Origin: Aedes albopictus
Lineage: Eukaryota; Arthropoda; Insecta; Diptera; Culicidae
Reading direction: 5' to 3'
Assembly: GCF_035046485.1 (NCBI RefSeq)
Contig: NC_085138.1
Location: 341,384,263-341,448,262, forward strand
DNA: 64,000 bases
A model generated the notes under the pieces. The model was not told the DNA's origin. It made no database searches and saw only the letters and a program-made list of their open reading frames with translations. Both the position numbers and the translations under genes were made by a program. This document shows, one piece after another, positions 53,201 through 62,845 of the stretch. Within the stretch, counting starts at the first letter, position 1. Every line of letters starts with the position of its first letter.

Positions 53201-56200
53201 GACTTGCCATTTTGCTGCCAGAAAGAGAAAACGTAACAGAAATGATCAACACCGCTGCTTTCCATGCAAACAGCGAGAGAACATTTCTGTTATGACACAT
53301 CTGTCCAGCAAAATGGCAAGACATTTCTGTCTAGTGGAGACGTCGGGTTAAGGCCCCGACAGGAGCAAACTCTGCTGTACGGAGTGGAAGGCCTCATCGC
53401 CAGGGAGTGCAACTCAGCACCAAAACGACTGATTTGCATGGCGAACAAGTGTCACACGACCAGCCGGCTGTTTGCTCTGCTGGTTCAAAAAGTACGGCAA
53501 ATTTCAATTAGCCTTATGTGATTCAGCCTTTTGTGATTTCGCCTTTCGTGATTATGCCTTTTGTGCCTTTCCACATTTTGTATTTCCGCCTTTTGTGATT
53601 CCACCTTTCGTGTTTTCGCCTAACGTAGGACACCCGGGCTTTCAAACTCGGAATGGAAGGGAAAACGTCTTTAAAATTCTAGGTTTTATTGATGACTAAA
53701 GAAAAAAATTCAATTTACAGACATGGACTACTACGATAATGTTTGTCGATTCATTCAGCGTTGCTAAGCAGCAAGACTTCATGAACGCTCCTCCTCAACG
53801 CTGATCATGCAATCCGCACATGGTCCTCAAATGTGCCAATCTGGTTCCTCCGATGGCCTTTTCATTTGACAGATCGTATGCCACTGTTTACAACTGCCGA
53901 ACAAAGGCGCAAACGCTGAACTGTCAGTTTCATAGGAGAACTGTCAAAGTCCTCTAAAATCAGCTGATTTTAGACGTCAAATGAAAAGGCCCATAAACGA
54001 AACAGATCTCGCCAGATGTCTTGATGTCCCGCACGAAATGCTATGTGGTAGCGATGTGCTTCGTTCTGTTGCTAAACTTACCGACATCCAACATCTTCAA
54101 AGCGCTTTGGTTGTCCTCGTACAATACCGGATTTTGAGCCTCGGCCAAAGCAACAAATTTCGCCTCCGCAGTGGACAATCAGGCTTATTCTGCGCGGCGT
54201 ATGAGGTGAGACGGACGGTTTCGTCTCACGTGACGTGAGACGACTAATGTAAATCAAATGGGGCGAGTCGACTTTTGTCACCTCATTCGACTCGTCTCAC
54301 CTCACACGCCGCGCAGAATAAGCCTGAATAAAATGTACGACTGTTTTCTGCATGCCCAGCTGATCGTACCGCCGTTGAATTGGATCGCCATACCGCTATT
54401 CAAGGTTGCGATCATTCATTTGCGAAGATTTACATTCATTTGCTATTATCTCAGTTCAGAAGCATGCTATCGAAAAGCAATGTATGGATGAATTTAACCT
54501 TGTAGTTTTATCTGAAAGTTTGCCGAATAACATTGGGGTCGCAAACGTATACCAAAGTCGTGAGCGAGCTGTGAAGGCAACTCTCCACGCGGTGAATGTA
54601 AATTTCATTCACGCTGTGGAAAGTTGCCTTCACAGCTCGCACACGACTTTGGAATGCGTGTACGACCCCAATGTTATTCGGCAAACTTTCAGATAAAACT
54701 ACAAGGTTAAATTCATCCATACATTGTTTTTCGATAGCATGCTTCTGAACTGAGATAATAGCAAATGAATGTAAATCTTTGCAAATGAATGGTTGCAACC
54801 TTGCCGCTATTCGATTTCCGATCTTGCCTATGCTCTGCCCAGTCGGCATCAGAGAAGCCAACTAAACCACTTCGTCGGTTGTTGTCACTGAGACTCAACC
54901 AGTTTCCTTCAGGTACCGTGCAACACGCTTGAGCTCCAGCCAACCATTTTGTGAAGGGTTGCTCGTCTTCCGGTTTAGGATCGACATCGCTGCTGAAATG
55001 TCCGGTCGAGAGTTGACCGAGACGTACAGAAGTTGTCCCAACAGCTTCTAATACTCCACGTTGTTTGGAAGGGATGCGCCAAGTTCTTGCTTGTAGTATC
55101 CTGGATCCAACGGAACCTTGGAATCCTTCGCATCTTCCAAGCCACAGGGGCACAACTGATCGTCTTCCTATGACAGGCTAATCAACGCCCGTACCTTCGC
55201 GTCCTTCGCCTTCCAAAAGGGATCCGGATTCTTCGGTTTTTCCTCACTCATCACGCCGAAAAAATCTTGCTGAATGAGCACCAACTCCATCCGAAACTTT
55301 CAAACGGCGTAGTTGCTGTCGCCGAGCTTCTTCAGTGAAGTTTTCAGGTCGCTCATCGTTGAGAATCTTCCGGCTGGTTCCGCTTGAAAGTGGTCTTCCG
55401 CTTCTTGAAAATTATCGTCCTCGTCTTGCATCCGTAACAGGGTTTTGCAGGCCCATAACCTATTGGCTTTCAGACTCGGAATGAAAGGGAAAACGTCTTT
55501 ACAATTCTAGGTTTTATTAATGGTCGAACAAATTTCATTTTGCGGGCGATAATTTTTGTCGATTCATTTAGCGTTGCTAAGCAGCATGACTTCATGAACA
55601 GGAACACGGAAGAAGACGGCCACAGGCGAAGGTCATCGACCGTTATCGGGAATGGCTGACCTCGCGCATCGATAATCCGGTATTTGTGGATCGATTGCTT
55701 ATGGAGGGTCCATCCAGCGATCTATCCAGCGATGATCTATAGTCGGAACCCTAAGCCGTGCATGTGACGCTGCAATGCCAAGACTATCCCTACCCAGAAT
55801 TGGACGCAAACCACCAGTATGTCGTGGCCATTACCCCGAAACATCCAGAAAATCACCCAAATAGTGGTGGCCGTGAAGTTATTAGAAATTAATGAACATG
55901 GTTATAAGTTCATTCGATTCTAAAACAGACAGATACATACTGATTATTCCCGTTCTTTTTTATCATGCATGCTCACTCGTGAAAACGATTGAAGAAAATG
56001 CAATGAAATTATAATGACACATTCATTCAATTTGTACGATACTAAGCCTTTATGGCCGATGACTAATGACGATTCACATGTCTATTCAATTATTATTGAT
56101 CCTGATGAGCTCGGTAAGCTTAAGCTAATAGAATTATCCAATCGGCCTCATTTTTTGTTTTTTTTTATAAATTTGCTTCAAAGGCTGTTGGCATTGTCCC

Positions 56201-59200
56201 TTATAATATTTATACATACATTTTTTCTTCTTTTATTAATGGCTGTTCTTTGAATCTGTCGATGTAAAATACTGTAGAAATTATGCAGTTCAAGTTTTAT
56301 TTAACATGTCCCTTCTTTTAAATTTGCATGTTCTTTCGAAGTTATAGTTATTGCTATGAAAGCTACAAGTATTTCAATCTGAAATTGTCCCTTCTTTTAA
56401 AAGTTCACTGTCTATTTAAGTAAACAACCGAATATCTATATCCCCACAACTTTCGTTTTAGGTAGACATAATTTAGTACCGAATACTTGCTCTAGGTCTA
56501 GACCATGCCTACTGGCTGGCTTTTTGATGATGAGAATGATCGAAAAGATGTCCGTTCGGCCAAAAAAATGATTTAGGCTGAAAGTCATGAGGATAAATGC
56601 CAATTAGCCACCAAGAATTTTGGCATAGATCAACTGTACTTAGCATAAATTTGCTTCACATTCGAATGTGATGACTTTTTCCATATGCTGCTTTGAGTTA
56701 CTCACACACGGTTGTAAACTGGTGACAAATGGTTGTGCTGGTGGCGAAACTGCACTTCTTGAAATGTTTGCCTTCTTTTAAAAATAGGCTGTTCTTTCGA
56801 GTTTGCACTGTCCAATCGTGTACTGTAGCAGAAGAATAACTAGCCACAGAAGTCCAATGTCGCGACTGTTCATGTGACTAACATCTAGTTTGCCACGCCC
56901 TTACAGCGTCAGCAGCGGTACTAGAAGTGTCGAGTTAAATTTGTTTACCAAAACAAAAGGTCCTCTACAAGATAACTACTTAAAAAAAGTAAGTTCAAGC
57001 AATTCAAGTTAGTAAAATAATTAAATGAGAAAAGTGACTACAGCGCCATTGGAATTCTAGTGTATTTCTATTACTGTAGCAGAGTTATTTGGCGACCAAA
57101 CTGTTAATATCTCTATAGAAATTTTCCCTTCTTCTCATCAGAGGCTGTTCTTTCGAGTTGGAGTGTTACATTGTTTATTTGCAGACCAACTACTAACTCT
57201 ATAGGAGATTTGTTCTTCTTGGAATTATAGGGTGTTCTTTCAAGTTGAGTTTTTCAGAATTCACTGGCGGCCAAACTAGCAACTTGATTTGGTGTGTATT
57301 TTTTTCTTTTTTTTTCTAGAATAGACTTTTCTTACTTCTTACTGTGTATGAGATTTGTCCTTTTTCAATGTAGGCTGTTCTTTCTAGTTGCATCGTTACT
57401 GAATTTATTGGCGATCAAAATGGGTTGTACTTTCGACTTACATTGTTACATAGTTGTTTGGTAGCCATGTGGTTTATAAGCACAGGCACATTTCTGTATA
57501 CAGGCCGTTTATAAACTACGTAGAGTTTTATGTAGAAGGGAGGTCAATCCAAAGTCTACGCTATGGACAAAAGTCTACGAGCGGGAGGGAGAGAGGTCTG
57601 AGGTGACCAAAATTTGGTCTACGTGGATTATGAAAGGTCCCATAGGAGATTTGCCCTTCTTGAATTTATAGGCTGTTCGTTCTAGTTATATCCTTGCCAA
57701 CCTTATTCGCAGACAAAGAATTAACTACATTTTTTCTCTCTTTAAGAATGCGTAGTTTTTCTAATTTATACTGTTACAGAGTTGTTTAAATATCAAGCTC
57801 TTTTCCTTAAGAGATTTTCCCTACTCCAAACAATAGGCTGTTCAAGGCCCACTTTTGGATCGGTCTTATTTTGATCTAGCTGAGTGATCTTTTGGCTTAG
57901 TGATACTTTGGCCAAATGTCTTTATGATCTAATGCACCAGTATCCTCAGACAGTATTTAAAGGGCCTTGGCTGTCAGCTATATCTCATACAAGATCAGAT
58001 CGCATAGGTTTATGCATTTATTTTGATTTAGGGCTATCCATTAAAATGACTTCTTCTGCTATTACAGTTGTCATTGTTTTCTTGTATTATTCCTTCTTTT
58101 AACAATGTCTGCTCTTTGTAGAAGTAGTGATAATAGCATCATAACTTTAAAGAGTTCTATTTCGGAACTTGTGGATATCAGCATGTCTTAATTCTCAAAT
58201 TAAGACCAGTCTGAGCCAGAATGTGTCAATCAGTATAGATCGACTTGAAAATAATGAGATTTATTGAGTCTGTGGAAAAAAAATGTGATATTGGTTTTCC
58301 GGGAAATGTAGCGTTCCAGAAAATGGATTTCCGGAAAACAATTTTCTGGAGAATGGGTCATTCCGCATAATGTTTTCCGGGAAATGTCATAGATTTTGAA
58401 AAATTGAGTATATTATCGCCTATCTCTGGATTGTCGCGCTCTGTGTTAAGCTACACGGAGAAATCAAACTACCTAATTTTTGGGTCGATTTTACTCAAAG
58501 CTGAGTATATCGAATAAACTAGTTACCCAAAATTAGGTTGTTTTCCCTTTTTCCCCCACCGATGTTGTCAAAAACAAACAGAGATGCATCTACCCAATGG
58601 GGGTCCTTGAGCCCAATAAGCCAATTTTGAGTAAATGTAGGTATACTCAAATTTGGGTTGAATGATGGGGGGGTCTTGGGTTGAATTTACCTACTCTTAA
58701 GTATATTTTTTTTGCTGGAGGTAAAGGCAATTTACCTAGTGTGAGTTTAATCGATTTACTCAAATTTGGCTTATTGGGCGGAACTATGGGATTGCGTCAA
58801 AAGAACTCAATTTTGGGTAGTTTGGCGGTTCCGTGTACATTTTGCTAATGTTTATTTTATTTCATTTATTGATTGAAAGTGCGAAAAATTGAGAAAATCC
58901 ATCTTTACCTATATCCTTTATGAAAAACATATATAAACCATCATCAGAATAACCTATCCAAAATATTCTTTCGGGGTAGTGGCATTCGGGATAATGGGGT
59001 AGAACCGTATCGCAGAACTCCACGCATCCTGCCTAAGAGCTACAAGAAGGATGCAAAGAGCTTGCACCAATGAGGGTAGAATGAAACGAAGTGAGGGCTA
59101 CAGGGCGGCTAAACTGGCACTGAACAAGAGACAAAAAGAATGGAATAAATCGGTGCCGTAATCGCTTGTTTTCGAATAGGATGAATATGGGAGCGTGAGA

Positions 59201-59685
59201 TTACTGATGGCACACATACCCTATTAACATAACGGCAGATTCATGTTCAGCACATTTTTGTTTCAAAATAAAAGGGAAGTACTTTCAATGCAACTTTCTG
59301 CTTTTATCGATCGATGTTCCTGTCTAGAGTTGAAAACGTTCAGAAGTTCAGTGAACCATAACCTCATTCTCTGGTGCTCGTAGTACATATTTGGTAATGT
59401 ATTCTATTTGTGGACACACAATTATTCGTCTTTAGTTTACTGCTGTGATGAAGGCAATATGTATAAATATCTAAAAAAAATCCTGGAAGCCCCAAAAATT
59501 TTCTCCCAAATTCAATTTTATCCCCGACTTACCGCAGCGGCCTTCCGTTGGATGAAACTATAATGGCGTCGTTCCTTCACCTCGGACAGGAACAGATTCA
59601 GCAATGGGTTCTGTATGTACGGCTCATTGTCGTACTTGTCCAGCCTGTCGCACGGTTTGTGCAACTTGGCCAACCGTCGACTCAT
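38042..59685 (-). CDS. DNAH3: Axonemal dynein heavy chain, DNAH3-like (whole gene)
   Basis: Nine coding exons join in phase with GT-AG introns: 59685-59533, 50772-49342, 49285-48876, 48226-48046, 47980-44774, 44717-44484, 44341-38499, 38434-38296 and 38236-38042. The product is about 3930 residues, as expected for single-headed inner-arm dyneins (about 3950-4120). It is the ATP-driven motor of ciliary and flagellar axonemes; in mosquitoes that means sperm tails and mechanosensory cilia. Visible parts: tail and linker to about 1200; AAA1 P-loop GPAGTGKT at 1248-1255 with FDEFNR near 1299; AAA2 P-loop GLPFSGKS at 1529-1536; AAA3 P-loop GPTGTGKT at 1881-1888; AAA4 GMGGSGRQS at 2247-2255; stalk coiled coils either side of a microtubule-binding domain at about 2590-2700; AAA5 GLPTDAFSVENG at about 2870; AAA6 near 3335; and a C-terminal domain. 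The phrase GEISLYS after AAA1 favours DNAH3 over DNAH7 or DNAH12, but the exact paralogue is from memory. Confidence 0.9.
38296..38434 (-). CDS. DNAH3: Dynein heavy chain, coding exon 8
   Basis: Residues 3820-3866 (VNSSPEDGVYIEGLFLEGAK), the conserved EDGVYIEGLFLEGA block of the dynein C-terminal domain. Too short to stand out as an open frame, but the splice sites and phase fit. Confidence 0.9.
38499..44341 (-). CDS. DNAH3: Dynein heavy chain, coding exon 7 (5.8 kb)
   Basis: Residues 1873-3819, one uninterrupted exon from AAA3 to AAA6. AAA3 has GPTGTGKT (1881-1888), AAA4 GMGGSGRQS (2247-2255), the stalk and microtubule-binding domain about 2480-2790, AAA5 GLPTDAFSVENG, and AAA6 with SPGADP. 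The long exon without introns fits the reduced intron content of dipteran dyneins. The acceptor TTTTTCAG starts it; it ends in phase 2 with donor GTGAGT. Confidence 0.96.
44484..44717 (-). CDS. DNAH3: Dynein heavy chain, coding exon 6
   Basis: 78 residues (1795-1872) starting IWKGTDENHPVPEALGK, between AAA2 and AAA3. Acceptor TTTTTTCAG, donor GTAAGG, phase 0 at both ends. Confidence 0.93.
44774..47980 (-). CDS. DNAH3: Dynein heavy chain, coding exon 5
   Basis: Residues 726-1794: linker, AAA1 with P-loop GPAGTGKT (1248-1255) and Walker B FDEFNR, and AAA2 with GLPFSGKS (1529-1536). The AAA1 site is the main ATPase of dynein and is intact here. Phase 0 at both ends. Confidence 0.95.
48046..48226 (-). 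CDS. DNAH3: Dynein heavy chain, coding exon 4
   Basis: Residues 665-725 with LCMRWIRYYDVWMDGPFEYL, the start of the linker-proximal region. The Arg codon is split AG/G with exon 3. Donor GTAATT after 48046. Confidence 0.92.
48227..48875 (-). other. Dynein intron 3 with repeat remnants
   Basis: A 649-bp intron. It holds a fragment with AATAAAGCTAATAAAAAAAA (a LINE or SINE tail type), a block with AACGACTTAGTGG and TTTTATGACGG motifs that looks like a MITE remnant, and otherwise plain sequence. Confidence 0.45.
48876..49285 (-). CDS. DNAH3: Dynein heavy chain, coding exon 3
   Basis: Tail segment, residues 529-665, starting IGAYLVELMELPPDHMD. Acceptor TTTACAG, donor GTAATT, ends in phase 2. 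A 56-bp intron separates it from exon 2. Confidence 0.92.
49342..50772 (-). CDS. DNAH3: Dynein heavy chain, coding exon 2
   Basis: Residues 52-528, the start of the tail. Acceptor CTATTTCAG before 50772, donor GTAAGT after 49342, phase 0 at both ends. Rich in charged helices typical of the DHC tail. Confidence 0.92.
50773..51319. other. Start of dynein intron 1, nothing recognised
   Basis: No repeat boundary or coding frame of a known family was seen. Confidence 0.35.
51320..51661. mobile_element. 342-bp TIR element
   Basis: The left end ATACCAAACTCAGGTAT and the right end, inverted, ATACCAAAGTCAGGTAT match with one difference. The interior is full of AATACCT and AGGTATT motifs. Non-coding. 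Confidence 0.7.
52206..52651 (+). other. Unassigned segment within the R1-like remnant
   Basis: A 91-residue frame at 52394-52669 reads through a hydrophobic stretch (FVICLLVIIAIAG). It has no recognised family and runs into the TIR element, so it is probably not a gene. The stretch may be another insertion, but no ends were found. Confidence 0.35.
52652..53072. mobile_element. 421-bp TIR element, TTTA duplication
   Basis: The left TIR begins CTGCCCCCACTCGCATAAC and continues about 30 bp; the right is its exact complement. TTTA is duplicated on both sides (52648-52651 and 53073-53076). Non-coding interior. Confidence 0.82.
53173..53350. mobile_element. 178-bp TIR element between two zinc knuckles
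   Basis: The left TAACCCTACGTCTCC and the right, inverted, TAACCCGACGTCTCC start a TIR that continues to CTTGCCATTTTGCTG, about 45 bp with gaps. It separates the two gag zinc knuckles. Confidence 0.72.
53512..53630 (+). repeat. 15-16 bp minisatellite, GCCTTTTGTGATTTC
   Basis: About seven imperfect units of GCCTTTTGTGATT-C in tandem. Confidence 0.75.
53637..53786 (-). repeat. Copia 3' LTR
   Basis: ~150 bp, similar to 55465-55600 through CTTAGCAACGCT, AATAAAACCTAGAATT and GACGTTTTCCCTT. The AATAAA in the middle fits an LTR poly(A) signal. Confidence 0.7.
53855..53991. mobile_element. 137-bp TIR element, GGCCTTTTCATTTGAC
   Basis: Exact 16-bp TIR GGCCTTTTCATTTGAC at both ends. Inserted near the 3' end of the copia element. 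Non-coding. Confidence 0.78.
54180..54326. mobile_element. 147-bp TIR element in copia RNase H
   Basis: CAGGCTTATTCTGCGCGGCG starts the left TIR and its complement closes the right; similarity spans ~34 bp. The copia RNase H frame continues on either side of it. Confidence 0.8.
54401..54803. mobile_element. 403-bp near-perfect palindrome (copy 2)
   Basis: Same length as 15401-15803 and the same family, with similar core phrases GCCGAATA and GAAGGCAACTCTCCACG. Ends CAAGGTTGC on both sides (inverted). Perfect 8-bp duplications CCGCTATT at 54393-54400 and 54804-54811. Inserted in the copia pol. A related reading frame, about 100 residues, is open on both strands as in copy 1. Confidence 0.87.
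55465..55600 (-). repeat. Copia 5' LTR
   Basis: ~136 bp beginning TGTTCATGAAGTC on the minus strand. Followed by the primer-site-like GGTTATGGGCC at about 55450. Confidence 0.7.
55601..55870 (+). other. Unidentified coding-like fragment
   Basis: A frame at about 55617-55740 reads VIDRYREWLTSRIDNPVFVD and ends at a TAG. It has balanced codon use unlike the repeats, yet no start, splice site or family that I recognise. It may be a scrap of a gene or element. Confidence 0.3.
55871..56289. other. AT-rich intron sequence
   Basis: Nothing recognised. The 79-residue frame at 56014 is low-complexity hydrophobic and unlikely to be coding. Confidence 0.35.
56290..57850. repeat. GGCTGTTCTTTC degenerate tandem repeat, long block
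   Basis: Units of about 90-110 bp with CCCTTCTT, GGCTGTTCTTTC and GTTACA-TAGTTT-TTGGCGACCAAAC elements recur through the block with heavy divergence. Same family as 1-330. In dynein intron 1. Confidence 0.6.
57851..58289. other. AT-rich intron sequence
   Basis: TTGATCTAG and AAGATCAGATC motifs occur near 57870-58010. A relative of the TTCTTTTAACAATGTCTGCTC motif lies near 58090. No gene is seen. Confidence 0.3.
58290..58400. repeat. TTCCGGGAAAT minisatellite, second block
   Basis: Same units as 621-747, again just after the GGCTGTTCTTTC repeat, in the same order. Confidence 0.7.
58452..58837. mobile_element. TIR element, CACGGAG family (copy 2)
   Basis: TACACGGAGAAATCAAACTACC (split: TACACGGAG then AAACTACC) at the left matches, inverted, TACACGGAACCGCCAAACTA at the right. 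The interior has the same ACTCAAATTTGGGTT motifs as 5021-5392. Confidence 0.7.
59005..59165 (+). mobile_element. R1-like LINE fragment
   Basis: The frame reads ELHASCLRATRRMQRACTNE then GYRAAKLALNKRQKEW, which fits the linker between endonuclease and RT in R1-group elements. Only this short piece is present. Confidence 0.5.
59166..59532. other. End of dynein intron 1, nothing recognised
   Basis: AT-rich, no repeat or exon found. Confidence 0.35.
59533..59685 (-). CDS. DNAH3: Dynein heavy chain, coding exon 1
   Basis: 51 residues starting MSRRLAKLHKPCDRLDKYDN. An in-frame TGA lies 12 nt upstream of the ATG, which supports this start. The donor GTAAGT starts at 59532 in phase 0. It is separated from exon 2 by an 8.76-kb intron. 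Evidence is the phase match, the donor and the plausible N-terminal sequence. Confidence 0.75.
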
Positions 59686-62100
59686 GCTGATTGGTCAAAA
59701 TTAGCACCTACCGTGGGTCATTTCCGTTGAAATCCGGCCAAAAGCGAGACCACTCAAAAACTTCCGCCGAACTCAAAAAATTTTCACTTTGTTTACAGCC
59801 GGAAAATAGTAGCAACCCGGTCAACGCGGTCGTTATGGGAGACGACTCCCACACATGGCATGGCCACCTGTTGTTGGCATTGCTGGTTTGAACTTGACCC
59901 GCTTCATGGTCGCACGTGACCTAGGCACGTGGTGGTGAAAGCGACATAACATAACCTTGACATCCTGATGCAACTGGGTTAACCTTTTGTTGGTGCACCA
60001 CGTGTTGCTGCATGCAACAGTTGCAACGTTGCTACCAACAGTTCTATTCAACCAACTGTTTGATATTTGCAAATGTTATATCTATGACGGCAATTATTAT
60101 CCACCTGTTGCGAATCACTCGACTAGTTTTTTGTATGCAACAGGTTGCAATAAGAATAGGGACTATTTTTTTAGCCTGTCACCCTCAGCATGATCTTACC
60201 ACAGAAAACAGACATCCAAGTCCAGTTCCGAAACTGTGTAAGGAATTTAACGGCCATTTGAAATCGGCTACACAAGTGGCAATAGCGTGGCGCTGCAATC
60301 GCTTAATTTCCCATACTAATTTAATTCACTTACTGTGGCAATATGGTGTTTGGTGGCGTTAGTGGTGTCATCATGTATTGGTTTGCAACCTTACTCAAGT
60401 AAAGATTCAAATCCTTACACAACTTTCCGAATGAAATTTGTTCTAGCCTGGATGTCTGTTCTCTGTGGTCTTACCGAAGAGTACTCCTACAATCTTGAAA
60501 ATTCCTATCAAGCTCCGAGGGCACTTTAAGCAGCTCACAAGATGCTTAAGAGACTACCAATGCACCTTTTTGGAACTTTTGGGTGCTGTTTCGATTATGT
60601 TCCCTGTGGACAGCTTGAAGGTTGCTTCAAATGCTCGTTGGAGCTTCATGCAGTATGAAGTTAACAGTGGGCGTGAAAGTTCCGTTCAGAACTTAATCTG
60701 AACTTGTGGGAAGATGGAAAACTTTTTGTTTTTTTTTTTTAGAATAGATCAATCAGTTGATAATCATTGTAATAAACAAAACAAATCAAATGAAACAGCA
60801 GATGTTAAATTCATCAAGTGAGGCGGATAAGGTATTTGTTTTATTTCATCTTTTCTTTTCCTTTCATTTGTAATTAAGAATCAAGTTTATTCACATTTTT
60901 GTTGTTTTTTTTTTCTTTTTTTTTTCTATTAGATATATACTAAGATACTCTCTTTATCTCTCTGTTTGTTTTAAGGATCTACTAATTCTTCGTAACTCAA
61001 AGTTCTCCATAATCCTTCAAAAGTTTGAATCGGGTTACCGTTTCTATCTTCTACTCGTCACCTAATCAGAATGTGTGCTGAACAAATTCAAACAGCGGCG
61101 TTCGGTTTCGGGTTTACTGTTCGCGGCTCACTACTACATCGGCTTCTACTAAGAGTACGAGTAACAATTCAGCGGTCCTGTACTTTCCTCCCACCACCAT
61201 ATTGTTCCAGTATGGATGGGCTGGGCGCTTCCTGTCTCGCGGGGTTAGCGCAAGATGCGATAGAAATTTATTGTAACTACTACTTTTTTTCGAGAACGCC
61301 GCCAGCTTCTGGTTTCTGATGTTTTGCAAGTTAAAATTATCGGAACCTCCTACAGGTCAACTGGTTTTCATTCAGATACTTTTTTGTGTTGTTGTTGTTG
61401 CAAATAGATTAACTTCTCTTTCTCTATGTAGCTTATATCATACAGATCTCTATAGGTATTTACAGGATACTTGCGGGTCATCTGGGTCTTCTGGGTTAGG
61501 GGACTTAGTAATTTGATTACTTCCTGTGTGATAGTTATAAAAAAGTGTTACTGGTTTACTCTCCGGTAGATTTAGGTTATATTAGTTAGTTAGGTTGGTT
61601 TTCTTACTACCACCTGTCTGCAGTATGTCGGTTCAAGTGTTTTTGAAACAATTTAGAAAACAAGGCTCGTAGGTATTCCAATTCGTAGTTTGTAGTCGCA
61701 TAAGGTTCAATGAGGAAGGAAACGTTCTTCTATGACAAGAACCATTCTAAGGCATTGCGCGTTCTAAAAAGTATGTTTTCTGCTAAACGATTGATAATGC
61801 ATAAATTCCTAGGATGCCGATTGACTGAATCATATTGAACGATTTGTACTCACTAAATGGATGCTAGTGATGGTTATTAATTAGAATTTAGCGTTTTCGC
61901 AGTTTTTGGTTTTACTTTGTGGACTAAGTTTATGATTGTAGAATCATCATCTGAACCAAATAATATTTATGAACTCCTGTTGGGGAAGGTGTATTTGTAG
62001 ACATGAATCACTATCGTGTGTGGGCAAGTGTGTAAGATATGTGGATACTTTGTGTTGAATGTTTGCAGTGGTAGATAAGCAGGTTCGAATGCACTTTTTT
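59686..62100. other. Region upstream of the dynein gene
   Basis: It should contain the dynein 5' UTR and promoter, but no convincing TATA box or initiator was located. Near 59985-60160 there are several TTGCAAC and GTTGCATG motifs in both orientations. From 60730 on it is AT-rich with T runs. No coding frame of a known family was seen; the frames at 60012-60362, 61071-61319 and 59833-60072 look incidental. Confidence 0.35.
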
Positions 62101-62417
62101 TATTTTTGTAGATGCAAGCGGTCGGACAAGGCTTTGGTCATTTATTCCAAGAACTTGGAAAACTTCCCTGGCGTGAATGTGGAGGAAATTTTTGGGGGTA
62201 TTTCAGTTGAATTCCAGAAAGCGTGGATTTGCTGACACCCCAGAGAAATTGCTTGAGAATATCCCGCTGGAGTTTGACACCCAAAACTTCTTCAGAAATC
62301 CTCCCATAGATTCTCGCGGAATTCCTTCCGGCAGGGATCCCTCGTTTAATTTACTCTCGAATTTTTTCATGGATTCTTCTTTCTGGTGTCAAGTCTTAAC
62401 TAGGGCATATCCTGCTT
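62101..62417. repeat. Short stretch resembling the 12-bp array
   Basis: GGAATTCC-type motifs and GGGGTATTTCAGTTGAATTCC suggest a diverged scrap of the arrays in this window. Confidence 0.35.
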
Positions 62418-62495
62418 CTAAACTTAATGTTCTAAGAGCACTTCCTTAGCTTTCAACTGGGAGCTTCCAATGCCAATGATCATTTGCATTTCATT
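62418..62495 (-). mobile_element. SINE body fragment
   Basis: Similar to the body of the SINE at 1138-1424 (CTTAATGTTCTAAGAGCACTT and GGGAGCTTCC region; motifs split here). The tRNA head is missing. Confidence 0.5.
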
Positions 62496-62659
62496 GCAGA
62501 ATAAATAATAACAACAGCATCACAACGGCTGCAGGTCTTTATCAATAGATGTCTCTGCGGTATAGCATTTGGCCTCACAATTTTATTTCTAACGTGGAGC
62601 TCCTTCGTCGATGTCTTCAAAAGCCGATGGCGACAGAAGTTTGGGAGTGAAGATGGGTC

Positions 62660-62845
62660 GGACACATTCTACGCAGGGGTGGAAACGAAATCTGCAAACA
62701 AGCGTTAGATTGGAGCCTAGCAGGACATCGCAGCAAAGGCAGATCCCGACGGAAATTTGACCTGGCCCACGACCTGGCCACAGGTCAAGGCGATGGTGGG
62801 TAATCGCCTAAGATGGAGACCTTTCAAACGGTCCTCTGCGCCACT
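62660..62845 (+). mobile_element. LINE 3' coding fragment
   Basis: With frame changes the sequence gives LDWSLAGHRSKGR, WPQVKAMVGNRLRWR and WRPFKRSSAP. This resembles the C-terminal end of endonuclease/RT polyproteins in which a G-RSRGRP repeat leads to a final W. Group uncertain. Confidence 0.45.

Larger units (their letters stand above)
51680..53470 (+). mobile_element. R1-like LINE gag remnant with nested elements
   Basis: A gag-like frame at 51912-52200 includes TYAEMLRAIRG, GADVTIIRRTRN and KVQVRALT, as in R1-group ORF1. A first zinc knuckle CFKCFEQGHKSWAC lies at 53126-53170, and a second (CGVEGLIARECN region) at about 53373-53412. The two knuckles are separated by the element at 53173-53350, and the N-terminal part from the knuckles by sequence at 52206-53072. 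Non-functional. Confidence 0.65.
53637..55600 (-). mobile_element. Ty1/copia element, internally deleted
   Basis: On the minus strand: a 5' LTR (55600-55465), then GGTTATGGGCC (initiator-tRNA-type primer site) and a gag start with KLGDSNYAV and FRMELVLIQQDFFGV. The sequence then jumps directly to the RT C-terminus (LLYVSVNSRPDISAA, then FSDADW). RNase H pieces follow (EDNQSALKML, and FSNRTKHI), then the ending LRTMCGLHD and the 3' LTR (53786-53637). Protease, integrase and most of RT are deleted. Three elements are inserted: 53855-53991, 54180-54326 and 54401-54803. Stop codons are present. Confidence 0.8.

Noticed and set aside
59800..60060. Possible RFX X-box upstream of the dynein gene (GTTGCTA half sites)
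   Set aside because: Only half sites were seen; no second half with RRNRAC at proper spacing, so no ciliary promoter element is claimed.
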